Below, one piece after another: positions 26,201-41,200 of a stretch of DNA of 64,000 bases; within the stretch, counting starts at the first letter, position 1; each line of letters opens with the position of its first letter. Both the position numbers and the translations under genes were made by a program. The DNA lies in contig NC_088711.1 in the NCBI RefSeq assembly GCF_963576615.1, forward strand, positions 6,262,001-6,326,000, given 5' to 3'. The notes under the pieces are model-generated. The model was not told where the DNA came from and made no database searches. It saw only the letters and a list, made by a program, of their open reading frames with translations. Origin of the DNA: Watersipora subatra. Taxonomy: Eukaryota > Bryozoa > Gymnolaemata > Cheilostomatida > Watersiporidae.

Positions 26201-29200
26201 TACCCTCAGTCTATTTCTTCTAAACTCAGTCTATCTCTTCTATACTCAGTCTATCTCTTCTACACTCAGTCTATCTCTTCTACACTCAGTCTATCTCTTC
26301 TACATCAGCAGTCTATCTTTTCTACACTTAGTATATCTCTTCTATACTCAGTCTATCTCTTCTACACTCAGTCTATCTTTTCTACCCTCAGTCTATCTCT
26401 TCTACACTCAGTCTATCTCTACATCAGCAGTCTATCTTTTCTACACTTAGTCTATCTCTTCTATACTCAGTCTATCTCTTCTATACTCAGTCTATCCCTT
26501 CAGTACTCTGTCTAATTTAGACAAAGTGCAGAAAAGAAAAGTGCAGAGAAGTTTAGCTCCACATTAACTCATTGTACAGGTTATCTCTTCTTTCAGGTGT
26601 AGATAATTCCTGGGTGAAGATTGTCTCCTATTGGTCACTAAGCGCATGTTGTCACTATCTGTAGGTAGGTTTGGTACATTTGAAAATATGGAAGGAGAAA
26701 TATTCTTCTAGTACATACCATTAAGGGATGTTTACATGCATGATTAGTCAGAGTTGTGTTCCCGCTCTATTAGTTAAAGAGTCTTCTAGTCTCGTTATGA
26801 TTTGAAATACGTTTCAGCAAAGTCTTTACACCAAACCCACTCAAAATCTGACTATACAAAATGTCTGACCTTTTTAGCCAATTAAATACAGCATCGATAT
26901 CCATTCCATTTTGACTATTTATCAGCATAAACACACTAGAGACTCGGTTGCTACATACCATGTGTATGTATGCATAATAATTGTTTATTACTAATTTGTA
27001 TTGTTTTTAAATCGCTCTGGTTCAAATGCGCCTAATGCTATTTTTAACTTATTCTTTCGGAGAACAGAGTATATCACCATCATATTTTCTGCATTATTGC
27101 CAGATATGATTGGTCAAATTCGTGTTGTATTCTGTCAGTGATGGCCATCAAAATTTGGCCAAACACGGTATACAGCAATTCACCGATCTTGTGCCGATGT
27201 GTCGGCGTGGAAGAAACTCCGATAAATTATCTTGGTGTAAATGCAACTTTAGTCAAGTTTTCAATTTTGTGTTTGTAGCGACTGAGAGTTGTCTTGGGGT
27301 ATAGTGCTAATAGTTGAGGGAATGGTAAAATCTTCACAACCTTAGTTTAAGTACTAGCAATGTTTTAGAACTGTAATTGTCATATCCTTGCACTAACCTA
27401 ATCTCGAGTCTTTCTTAACGGAGCCCATTTTGGACTGACTACGCGTAACCGTTGCGCTGTGACAGCAATCTTGATACTACGAGCTGGTTTGTTCAACTCA
27501 CTCCAGCCTTGAGATTTACTCTGATCGTGCGGATTTCTCTACAAATTATTGCCATGTTTAGTGGTTAAAAGCACCGCTCCTAGAAACTATTTAGCATTAG
27601 CGTGGGAGGTAAAAGCTGGTGGGGTTAGTAAATACAGGTTTTAGGTAGCAGTTGCTGCCTCCATGCATGTTGGTTGCTTGGGTAGTTTGAAACTGAATTG
27701 AAATCCATTTAGGAGTAGTTTTGACATGTGTCTACGTTACAACCGAATCGAAACTGCTGAAGTTTTCAGATCTCAATCAAAGTTTACAAGGAGCAACCGA
27801 GTGAGCAAATTTAGCACTCTCAACCATCACTGTACCGTCATGTGTAAATAAATAAATTCAATATTGTATTCGCTAATAATAAAATCTCTAATCAGCTACG
27901 AGATTCGATTACACCTGGTTGAACCAAATAACTGAAGTCATTCAGTTGTTACTTCTTCTGACTGATGTGTCCAACCTACTAGTTTTAGCTCCATTGATGT
28001 ATGGCTCAGTTTCAGGTGATTAAGAATCCCGTGTCCACTGAGTAGCATTCAATATACATATTAGAATGGTTGCCTTACAGAGTACAGTTTGATACCAATA
28101 CGGAGTTCTTTCAGCGGATGCAGTATAAGCTGACAATTGTTTTTTTTGGGTCTTCTATACTACCGATATCATCATTTGCAATAGAATATTGGTTGGCTGC
28201 CATTTTGTTAGGTAATATCAAGGGTTAAGAAGGCATCCCCGTTCATAAGGTAAAGGTAGGAGGAGCTGTGTGACTCAATGCTCACTTTCAAAGTGTTCTG
28301 TGTTCTCATATCTCTTTCTGCATGGGCGTTGTTCTACACTCATCACTGTTTAATGATTGATTTAACATTGTAATTCTATTTGTATGAATAACATGATGTA
28401 AAAAACAGACCATAAAAAGCTTGTGCGTGTTTAACCTGAAGGGGGAAACATTGTCACTAGTTACAGTTGTCGGAACAGGCTTGCCATGTTTATCAGAAGT
28501 TTGAAATCTAAAACTGTCTCTCCTTTTTTAGTTCCTCATTGACTCAGCATTACTTATTCACCTGATGCGCGTAGTTGTGATGACTGTAACCTTTGCCACA
28601 AGAAACCCATACATACAATACCCCGATATGCGTACAAATTGTGGCTAATAAGCAATCTATTGGCTTGGTGTATATTTATCCGCTATGTCCCTTAAAATTA
28701 TATTATAGCGATTGAACAACTATGATTAATTTTCTTTTGGTCGGTGAGAGCTTTTTTGAAAGCAAGCTGTGTAGGAGCTGTTAGTTCTTTTAGTTCAGAA
28801 TACATTGACCATTATCAAGGTCTTATTTAGTTGTTTAGCATATATCTATTGTACCTGTCTAACACAGATTACACACCTGTTTGACATAGATTTCATATCT
28901 ATATGAGGTTGGTTACACGCCTGTTTGACATATTTATAATATGAGGTTGGTTACACACCTGTTTGACATTCTTTACTCACCTATCATTCATTGGTTACAC
29001 GTGTGTGACACAGGTTATACACCTATCTGACATGGGCTACGCACCTATATGACATGGGTTACGCACCTATCTGACATGGGTTACGCACCTATCTGACATG
29101 GGTTGCGCGCCTATTTGACACGGGTTACGTACTTATCTGACATGGGTTACGCACCTATCTGACATGGTTTATGCACCTATCTGACATGGGTAACACACCT

Positions 29201-32200
29201 ATTTGACATGGGTTACACGCCTATCTCACTTGGTTTACGCACCTATCTGACATGGTTTACACACCTAACTGACAATGGTTACGCACCTATCTGACATGGG
29301 TTACGCACCTATCTGACATGGGTTACGCACCTATCTGACATGGTTTACGCACCTATCTGACATGGGTAATACACCTATTTGACATGGGTTACACGCCTAT
29401 CTGACATGGTTTACGCACCTATCTGACATGGGATACACACTTAACTGACAATGGTTACGCAGCTATCTGACATGGGTTACGCACTTATCTGACATGGGTT
29501 ACGCACCTATCTGACATGGGTTACGCACCTATCTGACATGGGTTACACCCCTATCTGACATGGGTTACGCACCTATCTGACATGATTATACACCTATCTA
29601 ATATTGTTTACATACCTATTTGACATAGATCGCAAACTTGTCAGACATAGGCTGTACATTGTACATCTGCCTGACATGGCCTCTGCATCTTTATTGCACA
29701 AAAATGATTTTTCTTTTACAAAAATGTCTCTCACTTTCACGCGTTATCCACACTTGTCTCACATAGACTATTATGTTTTAAACAGGTGAAACGGTCAATT
29801 TCGATTGCTAATTAATAATTTTGCAATTGGACTTTATTTTTTAGATTCCTTCCATCATTTTATGAGTATTTCTGCTTTTCCTTCTGTTTTCTTGGAGTCC
29901 TATTTGGGCCTGCATACCACTTCAATGACTATATTAGCTTTATTAAAGGAGCGCAGTACAAATCAAAATGGCCGGCGGTAAGTATCATTCCTAAAGACTG
30001 AAGACGTGCAACTTCTATTGAAAATGAGATTTTAATAGATGGTCCTTGTAATAGTTTTCATTTCTGGTTCTATAAGCTAAAGCTATTTGTAAAGATTTTA
30101 CTCTTTTTGCCATGAACCGTTACTGTAACTCTCTGTACCATTGACTGTTACTGTAACTCTCTGTACCATGGGCTGTTACTGTAACTCTTTGCACTCTGGA
30201 CTGTGACTGTAACTCTCTGTACCATGGACTGTTACTGTAACTCTCTGTACCATGGGCTGTTACTCTAACTCTCTGTACCATGGGCTATTACTGTAACTCT
30301 CTGTACCATGGGCTGTTACTCTAACTCTCTGTACCATGGGCTGTTATTGTAACTCTCCGTATCATGGACTGTTACTGTAACTTTCTGTACCATGGGCTAT
30401 TACTGTAACTCTCCGTCTCATGGACTGTTACTGTAACTTTCTGTACCATGGGCTGTTACTGTAACTCTCTGTACCATGGGCTGTTACTGTAACTCTCTGT
30501 ACCATGGACTGTTACTGTAACTCTCTGCGCCATGGACTATTACTGTAACTTTCTACTCCATGGGCTGTTACTGTAACTCTCTGTACCCATGGGCTGTTAC
30601 TATAACTCTCTGCACTATTGGCTGTTACTGTAACTCTCCGTATCATGGACTGTTACTATAACTCTCTGCTCCATGGACTGTTACTATAACTCTCTGCTCC
30701 AGGGACTGTTACTGTAACTCTCTGCACCATTGGCTGTTACTGTAACTCTCTGCACCTTTGGCTGTTACTGTAACTCTCCGTACCATGGGCTGTTACCATA
30801 ACTCTCTGCTCCATGGACTGATACTGTAACTCTCTGCACCATTGGCTGTTACTGTAACTCTCTGTGCCATGGGCTGTTACTGTAGCTCTCTGTACCATGG
30901 ACTGTTACTGTAACTCTCTGTACCATGGGCTGTTGCTGTAACTTTCTGTATCATGGACTGTTACTGTAACTTTCTGTATAATGGGCTGTTACTGTAACTT
31001 TCTGTGCCATGGGCTGTTACTGTAACTCTCTGTACCATGAACTGCAACTGTAACTCTCTGCGCCATTGGCTGTTACTGTAACTCTCTGTAATATGGGCTG
31101 TTACTGTAACTCTCTGTACCATGGGCTGTTACTGTAACTTGAGCTCACACAGCTTGATGATGCAGGAGATCTTAGTGCTACAATGCTAGACATTAGCTAA
31201 AAATACCCATGATGTTTTTATGTATTGCACATGTTGTTGTTGTGATTGATGCTTTGTCTTATCTTATCTTATTCATGGAATCTATTTAGGATAGCTCATA
31301 GGATATGGAACTTTCCTCACTGGTTACTTGTTATTCCTGTCAGATGACTAAAGTCAGCTGACTAGTTGGTGCATATCTATAACAGTATCCTCTGTAGAGA
31401 TATTGGTGAGCCACTGATCAGACGCTCTAGAGCGCTTCCCTTTAGCTTGACCTTTCATATCTATGAATCATATTTGAGATTGTCTTTACAGACTTTCTAC
31501 TATTTCGCTATGACTCATTTATTACTGGCTGAATTATATGGCATCATGCTTTCTAACACTGTGATTCTGTATAAGGCATCTCAGAAACACTAAACATTTT
31601 TTAAGTGACAGTCCCAAAAGGTGCTTGCGCAATAGTTAAACAAACTGACATGTCATCGCTCTGGCCAGTGTTTGTTGGTAAACAGTGTTGGGTTTAATCA
31701 TTGAATCAGGCTTTCATCTTATCATATCTGTAAATTATAGCGCATTGTGCCTTAACATAAACCGGTAACTGTGTAAGCATGAGAGTTACATATTTTGCTC
31801 TCCTTGTTTTAGCGGAAAGCGCTAAAGATGTTGCTCACTTCTTTCATGTGCCTAGGCCTCCATTACTTACTGGCAGACAGATATCCTGCTACATATAACC
31901 TCGGTATGTCACGCTGACTCTTTTTCTTCGAACTACGCTGCAGCAGATACACTTACAGGCTGTAGTTCTTAGTAGTGAGTTTTCAATCAGAAAAGTTGCC
32001 ATGCTATATCTAAAGGTCACCTTGCAGAAGATATTCTTAAATGAGATTTGGCTACTATCAACATGATCATAAGCTTAAATTGGAGTTGTCATACTGCAAG
32101 CATTGTGTTTCCATATTTTGAAGGTTGACCCTTTGTCATTGTAGTTGGGAGTTATCTTCCATATGTTTATGGTGTAGCATAGACATTGTTATTGTATAAT

Positions 32201-35200
32201 AAGAAAACCAGTAATTATGGCATTAAATATTGTTCCTTCTTGATCTTGATTGATTAAAACATGTACAGTTCTTGCTTGACTGATTGACACTGCACTGTCA
32301 TGTAATGATTATTTTTGCTTCAGTTGAATACACATCTTCATATTGTAAAACTGGTTATCTTGGCAAGCAACTATCACGTAGCACAGTCATGTTTTTAAAT
32401 ACAAGCAAACGCCCAAAACTAAAATATTTTCTAAGACATTCTCCTTTGAAGAGTTATCCTACAGTGAATGCTTGATAAATTGATACACATGTGGTACACT
32501 CGAAGCCTTTATATTGAAGGCCACGTGTTGTTATTTATACTCTCTATTTGTACTCTCCGTTTGTACTCTCGATTCGTGCATCTGTCAACTAACCCACAGT
32601 TACTATTCTGTTTTAGCTCCTCATGTGATAAGCTCACCATTGCTTTACAAGCACATGGTTCTCTGGCTCACCATGCTGATTGCAAGGTGCAAATATTATT
32701 TTTGCTGGCTTTCATGTAAGTGTATTTTGGAATACCACTCTTCATACATGTACACAAACAAGCACTTGGATAATAGAGTCACATTTGATTTGCTACTTCA
32801 CATAACTTCCTTGAATGCTCTACTCATATTCCTTTTAGGTAAAAGGTTTATAGTCACTACCTTTTGCCCCAAAATTTAACATGTTATTTGATGAACAGCA
32901 CTGTGCTGGTAAATTACAGCTGAAGCTATCTGTCTCCTATGTGGAATGGGATATGATCCTATGGAGGTTGGTGAGAAGGAATGGGGCAACACAATATTTA
33001 CAGTTAATCCTTGGAGGATTGAGGTTAGACTTACTTATTCTCCTCTCTGTTCTCGTGTTTCTTCACCAACTTGCTCTATATAAAGGCAAGCCTGCATTTC
33101 TGGGACTCTACAGATCATGACAAATGTTGTTCTTCACATATTCATTAAAACAGTTTTGTTAGCATTTGCTAAACACTACAGTGTTTACTTGGAATTAATC
33201 TTAACTAGCAGGAAGCCAGCAATGTCAGGATATCTTTCATCTTCGATCAGACACCCTGCAGGTGGGGTTAAGAGGCTGGTTCACAGGGACCAGGTGAAGT
33301 TTAGAAACTGAATATTTTAGTGACTTGGCAAAAGGCATGGAGCAGATGAGTGTGAAGTTGGGATAAAATCGGTTAAAAAATGTGGAACTTTCACACATGC
33401 ACGCGCAATATTAATATGTTACTATTAAAGTATTAATATAGGTGTTTTAGAATAGATGGAGTGCTGCCGGAGAAGTAATCATGCAGTGCATCCTTCAAGA
33501 AATATGCTATGCCACTTCTTAATGTTCATTTTACTTTCAGTTGTACATGTATTCAAGGTTGTACACGTATTCAAGGTTGTACACGTATTCAAGGTTGTAC
33601 ACATATTCAAGGTTGTACACGTATTCAAGGTTGTACATGTATTCAAGGCTGTACATGTATTCAAGGTTGTACACATATTCAAGGTTGTACATGTATTCAG
33701 GGTTGTACATGTATTCAAGGTTGTACACATATTCAAGGTTGTACATGTATTCAGGGTTGTACATGTATTCAGGGTTGTACACGTATTCAAGGTTGTACAC
33801 ATATTCAAGGTTGTACATGTATTCAGGGTTGTACACGTATTCAAGGTTGTACACGTATTCAAGGTTGTACACGTATTCAGGGTTGTACATGTATTCAAGG
33901 TTGTACACATATTCAAGGTTGTACATGTATTCAGGGTTGTACACGTATTCAAGGTTGTACACATATTCAAGGTTGTACACGTATTCAAGGTTGTACATGC
34001 ATTCACGGTTGTACACGTATTCAAGGTTGTACACGTATTCAAGGTTGTACATGCATTCACGGTTGTACACGTATTCAAGGTTGTACATGTATTCAAGGCT
34101 GTACATGTATTCAAGGTTGTACACATATTCAAGGTTGTACATGTATTCAAGGCTGTACATGTATTCAAGGTTGTACACATATTCAAGGTTGTACATGTAT
34201 TCAGGGTTGTACACGTATTCAAGGTTGTACACATATTCAAGGTTGTACATGTATTCAGGGTTGTACACGTATTCAAGGTTGTACACGTATTCAAGGTTGT
34301 ACACGTATTCAGGGTTGTACACGTATTCAAGGTTGTACACGTATTCAGGGTTGTATAATTACTTTTGATGATGTGAATTTCTTGAAACGAAATTTGGCAA
34401 GAAAGCACCCCATCTTTTGACTAGGATTCAGTTATCTTATACAATCAATAATGAATTAGTAACGTATAGGCAGTTGCATGAACTCTTTCAGTTAGCCAAC
34501 CTAACTGTACATGTGGGCTTCGTAGCTGTCATGATCAAAACGCGAATCATAACATCAACCGACACACCTGCTTTGCTCATGATTGCCACATGATTAATAT
34601 TCAGTACTAAAATTAGAGTTTGTGTTGTAGCTATTTTACCCAACTGAGCAGACGGCTGCTGTCACACCTTCGACAGCTGTAACCAAAGTATAAATCACTA
34701 AATTTGCTGCCTATATACGGTGATAGTATATCATGATTAGGTAATCAATACTACATGTATATCTTGATAAGGTAAGTCGTAATACAGCGAGCTCAGACGT
34801 CATCATATGTTTTAGTTTGCCACAAGTTTGAAGATGTTCTCAGACAATTGGAATGTGTTCACAGCCCGCTGGCTCCATTTTTGCATATACGAGAGGGTTC
34901 GACGATATGGTATCCTCATAGTCTTCATTCTTTCTGCTACATGGCATGGCTTCTATCCTGGCTATTTGATCATGTTTATGCCCCTCGGTTTGGGCATTGT
35001 ATTGGGGCGTAAGGTGAGGTTACTTTCACATAGTGGTGGTCTTCATTTAGTTCTCTTCTCGTATGAAATGCTGTTACCCTGAGTTGCCCTTATCGGTGTT
35101 GAATTAAACAATTATATGTGTACATGTTCATTCCCTCTTCAAAGACTACATTTTCATTTTGTCTATTATAACAATTTGTTATACCCTTTTGGGTTATATT

Positions 35201-38200
35201 AATGGGACAATGTGTTAGTTTATATTGTTTCTTATCAATTACAGGTTCAATGGATGCAATACTGTTTCTGGTCATTGGGTGGGTTTAGAAATGTTCTAAC
35301 AGGCCTCTACATATAACATAAATCTCACATCTGTGTGCTTTGTTCACAGATATCTGTAATATTGACTTTCCAACTCTGTGCATTGGTCACAGATATCTAT
35401 AATATTAACTTTCCAACTCTGCTATACCCACATAAATCTGTAAAAATAGCTTCCCAGTTCTGTATTATCCTAACAGACACTTGTTGACTTGACCTAACAG
35501 GTGTACATCAACGAGTATAGTTAACCAGGACTCGTGGAAACTGTATGTAGTAAAACAATGAACAATTAATTTACCATTTTAACGATGACGCGCTGGATAA
35601 GCGCATTGTGTGTCTGCTACAGCTTTTATTCTGTTTCCATCTTTTCAGTTGCGAAGAACAGTGCGTCCACTATTTCAAACACCTTTTAGTCACCGGCTAT
35701 ATGATGTCATCACATGGTTCGCAACAGTAATTTTGATATCTTTCAACAGCTGTGCCTTTGAATTACGTGAATGGCACCTCATTTACACGCTACAAAGGTT
35801 TGTGTTAATAATTATTTACTGCGTGTCCATGCTTTAAAGAGATCCTTGATTGCATTTATAATCGTTTCAAGGAATATTCACTGGGACATTTCCATACAGT
35901 CAGAGCTCATATGTAACCCAAGTTCTTAACCTTGAGATGATTGCTATGCTAAATGCTATTGCTAAGCTAGGCCATTACCAAGCTCGTATGAGAATACGCT
36001 GTTGCTAACAGATATTTATTGTTGTAGATTTACAATAGCAGTCATCATTTGCCAGGCTGTTTATAATTTGTTGTTTGCTGATGATTAAGTGTTTGAAATT
36101 TTAGTTTTCAATTCAATTTCTGCTTAATTGAATTTTATTATAGGTATTTTAATTCATACAAATGCCTGCATACATGTATATTAAAACATTGCAAGCTGGC
36201 ACAAACTGTAAAGTGAAAACTGTTAGTTTGTTAAAATTTTGATTTCACTGATTAAATAGACTTCTCAAGAATTAACACCACAGAAGAATCTTTCACTTAT
36301 GTCGCTGCGGAATTACTTCTATTATATGTCTATATAATATAGATATATAATATATAGATATATTATATATCTATTATATTATATGGTCTATCGATCTGTA
36401 CAATGTTATACTGCTATTGCAATCATTCAAACAACAGTAAAGTATTAGTTTTCACATCTTATAAGAGCAGCGCATGCAAAACATCTAAATTTTAGCTAAA
36501 TTAAACATGACACCAGCCCGTTTTTTTATTGTTTTACAGTATGAAGCACTGAATAGGCAACTGTAAAATTGCATAATTGGATTCAGTGTAAGATTTGTTA
36601 TTAAGATGAATATTAGGCTATCCCAAACCAAGTTCTGCAAACACTTCAAGTGAAAGAGAGTGATAGTTGATAATGTATAGCAAGGAGTTATTCAGTACCT
36701 ACATGTAGCAAGATAGTTAGCCAAGTTGACAATGGAATACATATCCATAACGACAGTTACTCACCTTTGTTTTTCACATGAGCAAGTCTACTGAATTATT
36801 ATACATGTACTAATACACTGGCAGTCTCTTGTGCCGTGGGAAATCGTCATGAGTAATCACTATGTGTACAAATATTTTTAGATGTGGAAAGGTGATTGGG
36901 TGGCAAGTGGTAGCACTTGGGTAGGAATCTGAATATCTGGGTTCGATTCCCTTACGGTGCAATCTTTTTCCTAACGCTCTTTGCATGGCTTTGGACAGAC
37001 ACGCGTCTTATTATAGTAAAGATTTTATGGGGAGATTATTTTTATTTTAAAATAAAGTTGGCTGTCTCGTAACAATGTTTACTAAATGGGTATACTTTGA
37101 CGTAGCCGCATCACCTTCAACTCTGGTCTCTTTCAAAAGTTGCGTTATTATGAATTAATTGTAAAACTTCTTCCGTATTCTGGTCTATCAAATAAGAGTT
37201 GCCAAATTAGCATTAAGTGTAACACTAAAAATAATCGAAGCTTTTCCAAATTCAAGTAAAACTGTAAACTTATAGATTTATGTAATGCTTTTCTAATATT
37301 ACTTCTCTTGCTATTGTGTAAGGAATTTAATGATAGTGCTATTACGAGTATTGTATTTGTCTAAAATGAGAGCCTGCAACAAAATACCTTACCATTACAT
37401 GGTTGTATCACAGATCATTCTTATAAGGTCTAGATTATGCACTCATTAACTCTGTTAGAATAACTCTAAAAGTAGATCTTCTGAAAGTAGAAACTCTAAT
37501 AATAAGCCACTCTTATCAGTTTGAGATTAGGCTGTGGGCGTCTTTTGACTCAATGTGTTGCTGTATCAAGACTTCTTGGCTATACAATTGTTTCATGTAA
37601 TACGCATAACTCCAGTGGTGTATGAAATAACTCCAGTGGTGTATGAAATAACCCAGTGGTGCATAAAATAACTCAGTGGTGTATGAAATAACCCAGTGGT
37701 GTATGAAATAACCCAGTGGTGAATGAAATAACCCAGTGCTGTATGAAATAACTCCAGTGGTGTATGAAATAACCCAGTGGTGTATGAAATAACCCAGTGC
37801 TGTATGAAATAACTCAGTGGTGTATGAAATAACTCCAGTGGTGTATGAAATAACTCAGTGGTGTATGAAATAACCCAGTGGTGTATGAAATAACTCAGTG
37901 GTGTATGAAATAACTCAGCGGTGTATGAAATAACCCAGTGGTGTATGAAATAACCCAGTGGTGTATGAAATAACTCATTTGGTGTATGAAATAACTCCAG
38001 TGGTGTATGAAATAACCCAGTGGTGTGTGAAATAACTCAGTGGTGTATGAAATAACTCCAGTGGTGTATGAAATAACTCAGTGGTGTATGAAATAACTCC
38101 AGTGGTGTATGAAATAACCCAGTGGTGTATGAAATAACTCAGTGGTGTATGAAATAACTCAGCGGTGTATGAAATAACCCAGTGGTGTTTGAAATAACCC

Positions 38201-41200
38201 AGTGGTGTATGAAATAACTCATTTGGTGTATGAAATAACGCCAGTGGTGTATGAAATAACTCAGTGGTGTATGAAATAACTCAGTGGTGTATGAAATAAC
38301 CCAGTGGTGTATGAAATAACTCAGTGGTGTATGAAATAACTCAGTGGTGTATGAAATAACCCAGTGGTGTATGAAATAACCAAGTGGTGTATGAAATAAC
38401 CCAGTGGTGTATGAAATAACTCAGTGGTGTATGAAATAACTCCAGTGGTGTATGAAATAACCAAGTGGTTAATGAAATAACCCAGTGGTGTATGAAATAA
38501 CTCAGCGGTGTATGAAATAACCCAGTGGTGTATGAAATAACCCAGTGGTGTATGAAATAACTCATTTGGTGTATGAAATAACCCAGTGGTGTATGAAATA
38601 ACTCAGTGGTGTATGAAATAACTCAGTGGTGTATGAAATAACCCAGTGGTGTATGAAATAACCAAGTGGTGTATGAAATAACCCAGTGGTGTATGAAATA
38701 ACTCAGTGGTGTATGAAATAACTCCAGTGGTGTATGAAATAACTCCAGTGGTGTATGAAATAACCCAGTGGTGTATGAAATAACTCAGTGGTGTATGAAA
38801 TAACTCCAGTGGTGTATGAAATAACTCAGTGGTGTATGAAATAACTCCAGTGGTGTATGAAATAACCCAGTGGTGTATGAAATAACTCAGTGGTGTATGA
38901 AATAACTCAGCGGTGTATGAAATAACCCAGTGGTGTATGAAATAACCCAGTGGTGTATGAAATAACTCATTTGGTGTATGAAATAACGCCAGTGGTGTAT
39001 GCAATAACTCAGTGGTGTATGAAATAACTCAGTGGTGTATGAAATAACCCAGTGGTGTATGAAATAACCAAGTGGTGTATGAAATAACCCAGTGGTGTAT
39101 GAAATAACTCAGTGGTGTATGAAATAACTCCAGTGGTGTATGAAATAACTCCAGTGGTGTATGAAATAACTCATTTGGTGTATGAAATAACCAAGTGGTT
39201 AATGAAATAACCCAGTGGTGTATGAAATAACTCAGCGGTGTATGAAATAACCCAGTGGTGTATGAAATAACTCAGTGGTATATGAAATAACTCATTTGGT
39301 GTATGAAATAACCCAGTGGTGTATGAAATAACTCAGTGGTGTATGAAATAACTCAGTAGTGTATGAAATAACCCAGTGGTGTATGAAATAACTCCTTTGG
39401 TGTATGACAGGGGTGTCAAACTCATTTTCACCGAGGGCCACATCAGCATAATGGCTGTCCTCAAAGGGCCAGATGTAACTTATAATTGTAATGAAATGTT
39501 ATCGAATGTAAAATAACTTAAACCAGTCTTTGATATTAAATAACTTTGACTTTATTACTTAAAGTTGCAAACAGAACAGTTGCACAGCAAAACATGCAGA
39601 ACGCTTGTTTTTGAAAAAAATCAGAAAAGTTACACAATACCCATCAACATGGGCATACTTTCAGTAAAATCAAAAATTGTGAGCTGCTAAGAACATGAAT
39701 TTGTTTGCATACACACGTTAAATCTGCAAACACTAAATAATTGCAACAGCAGCAACGCAAAATCAATATGTAAGCAGCAAAAAATCAAAAAATTATTTGT
39801 TATTTGCTGAAACAAAGTTAGACTTGCACCAAAGAAATTACAAAATATACAGTGTTTGACTAAAATTAGCAATTTATTACATACAATACAAAGTTATGAA
39901 TATTATTTATACATGTACATGTAGTTAGTCATGAACATGAAAATCACGAAACTATAATTTCGAATTTTTCCTCGCGAGTATTATCTTCAAAGCATAGCAA
40001 ATCTACATTCCAATATAACTCAAATAAACTGTCATAAACATGTTTCAAACAATAACAATATGTTCAGTAACTCTGTTCTTGACTTTTCAGATTTCAGGGG
40101 CCGCTCTAAGAATGAATATGATCCTGTCGAGATTGAATGATAACTTTTGTCTGACTACGGTTGCCAGCCTAAAAAGTGCATTTTTATTCGAGTGTAACGA
40201 TTCAAATTGACCAAATTAAAAGTTAGTAAAAACTTTGAAACATTAATAATAATGTTTCAATTTGATTTATGCAGTCTTTCACTGTCTTACCCCTTCTGAA
40301 TCTGCATATTTACTTCTGGAGTTGAAAAAAATTGATCGTGAACGATAAATTTTAAAGTGACGGCGATGATTTTCGGTTCAGTTAGATGTCGCAATGGGCG
40401 TAGTAATTTAGTTATAACTTTTGCCAGAGAGATCATTGAGGCATATATGTACGTTTGTTTGATTAGCCAGAAATTTTATTTCTGACTAATCAAAATTATT
40501 CTTAAGTAATGTAAAAATAACAACACAAGGAATAGATAAATTTCAGAGGCAAGATAACTCGCGTTGGTGTGTACCTGGCAACGTTATAAATATGGGAGAA
40601 TGAGTCTCGTGCGAATGAGTGATTAAGCCCTCGCGGGCCACATAAAATGAGGTGGCGGGCCACATGTGGCCCGCCGGCCATGTGTTTGACACCTGTGGTG
40701 AATGAAATAACTGCAGTGGTGTATGAAATAACCCAGTGGTTATGAAATAACTCAGTGGTGTATGAAATAACTCCAGTGGTGTATGAAATAACTCCTTTGG
40801 CAGAAAACTAAACGTCACATTTACAGCATTATTATGCTTCTTTCACTTATCCAGTATTTACAAGTTTTATATAGGGAATGTCCGAGCTCTGATCCAAAAG
40901 TTCCAGGAACAGAGCTATGCTTATAGGGCGTTGCTTTGACTAATCTTACTTATCTTATTAAACCTTTCCAAAGTTCTCCCTTAGATATCAATACATTTGT
41001 CACAGCACTTTTGCTGTGATGCCATGCAGTGCTGAAAGCCATTGACGTCGATGCTGTTTAGCTCTCTTGTTTTTGCATATTGAATCAGTTCTACACTGTC
41101 AAATCTCGTCCCTTGCATAGTAAGCTTCAACGTTGGAAATAGCCAGAAGTCACAGGAAGTCAGATTTGGTAGATATGACGAGTATAATAGAGATATGTGG

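Noticed and set aside
25661-31138. Regular direct repeats that could suggest a CRISPR array
   Set aside because: No unique spacers between repeats, units are variable and contiguous, and the sequence is an animal intron.
33456-34420. Five overlapping open frames of 267-309 codons on both strands
   Set aside because: Produced by an 18-bp tandem array whose period is a multiple of three. No conserved protein feature.
36885-36965. A tRNA gene call from good A and B boxes
   Set aside because: No acceptor-stem pairing or complete cloverleaf. Better explained as a SINE head.
38341-39004. Reverse frames repeating FHTPLSYFIHH-like peptides
   Set aside because: Translation of the 20-21-bp minisatellite; frame breaks wherever the unit is 20 bases.
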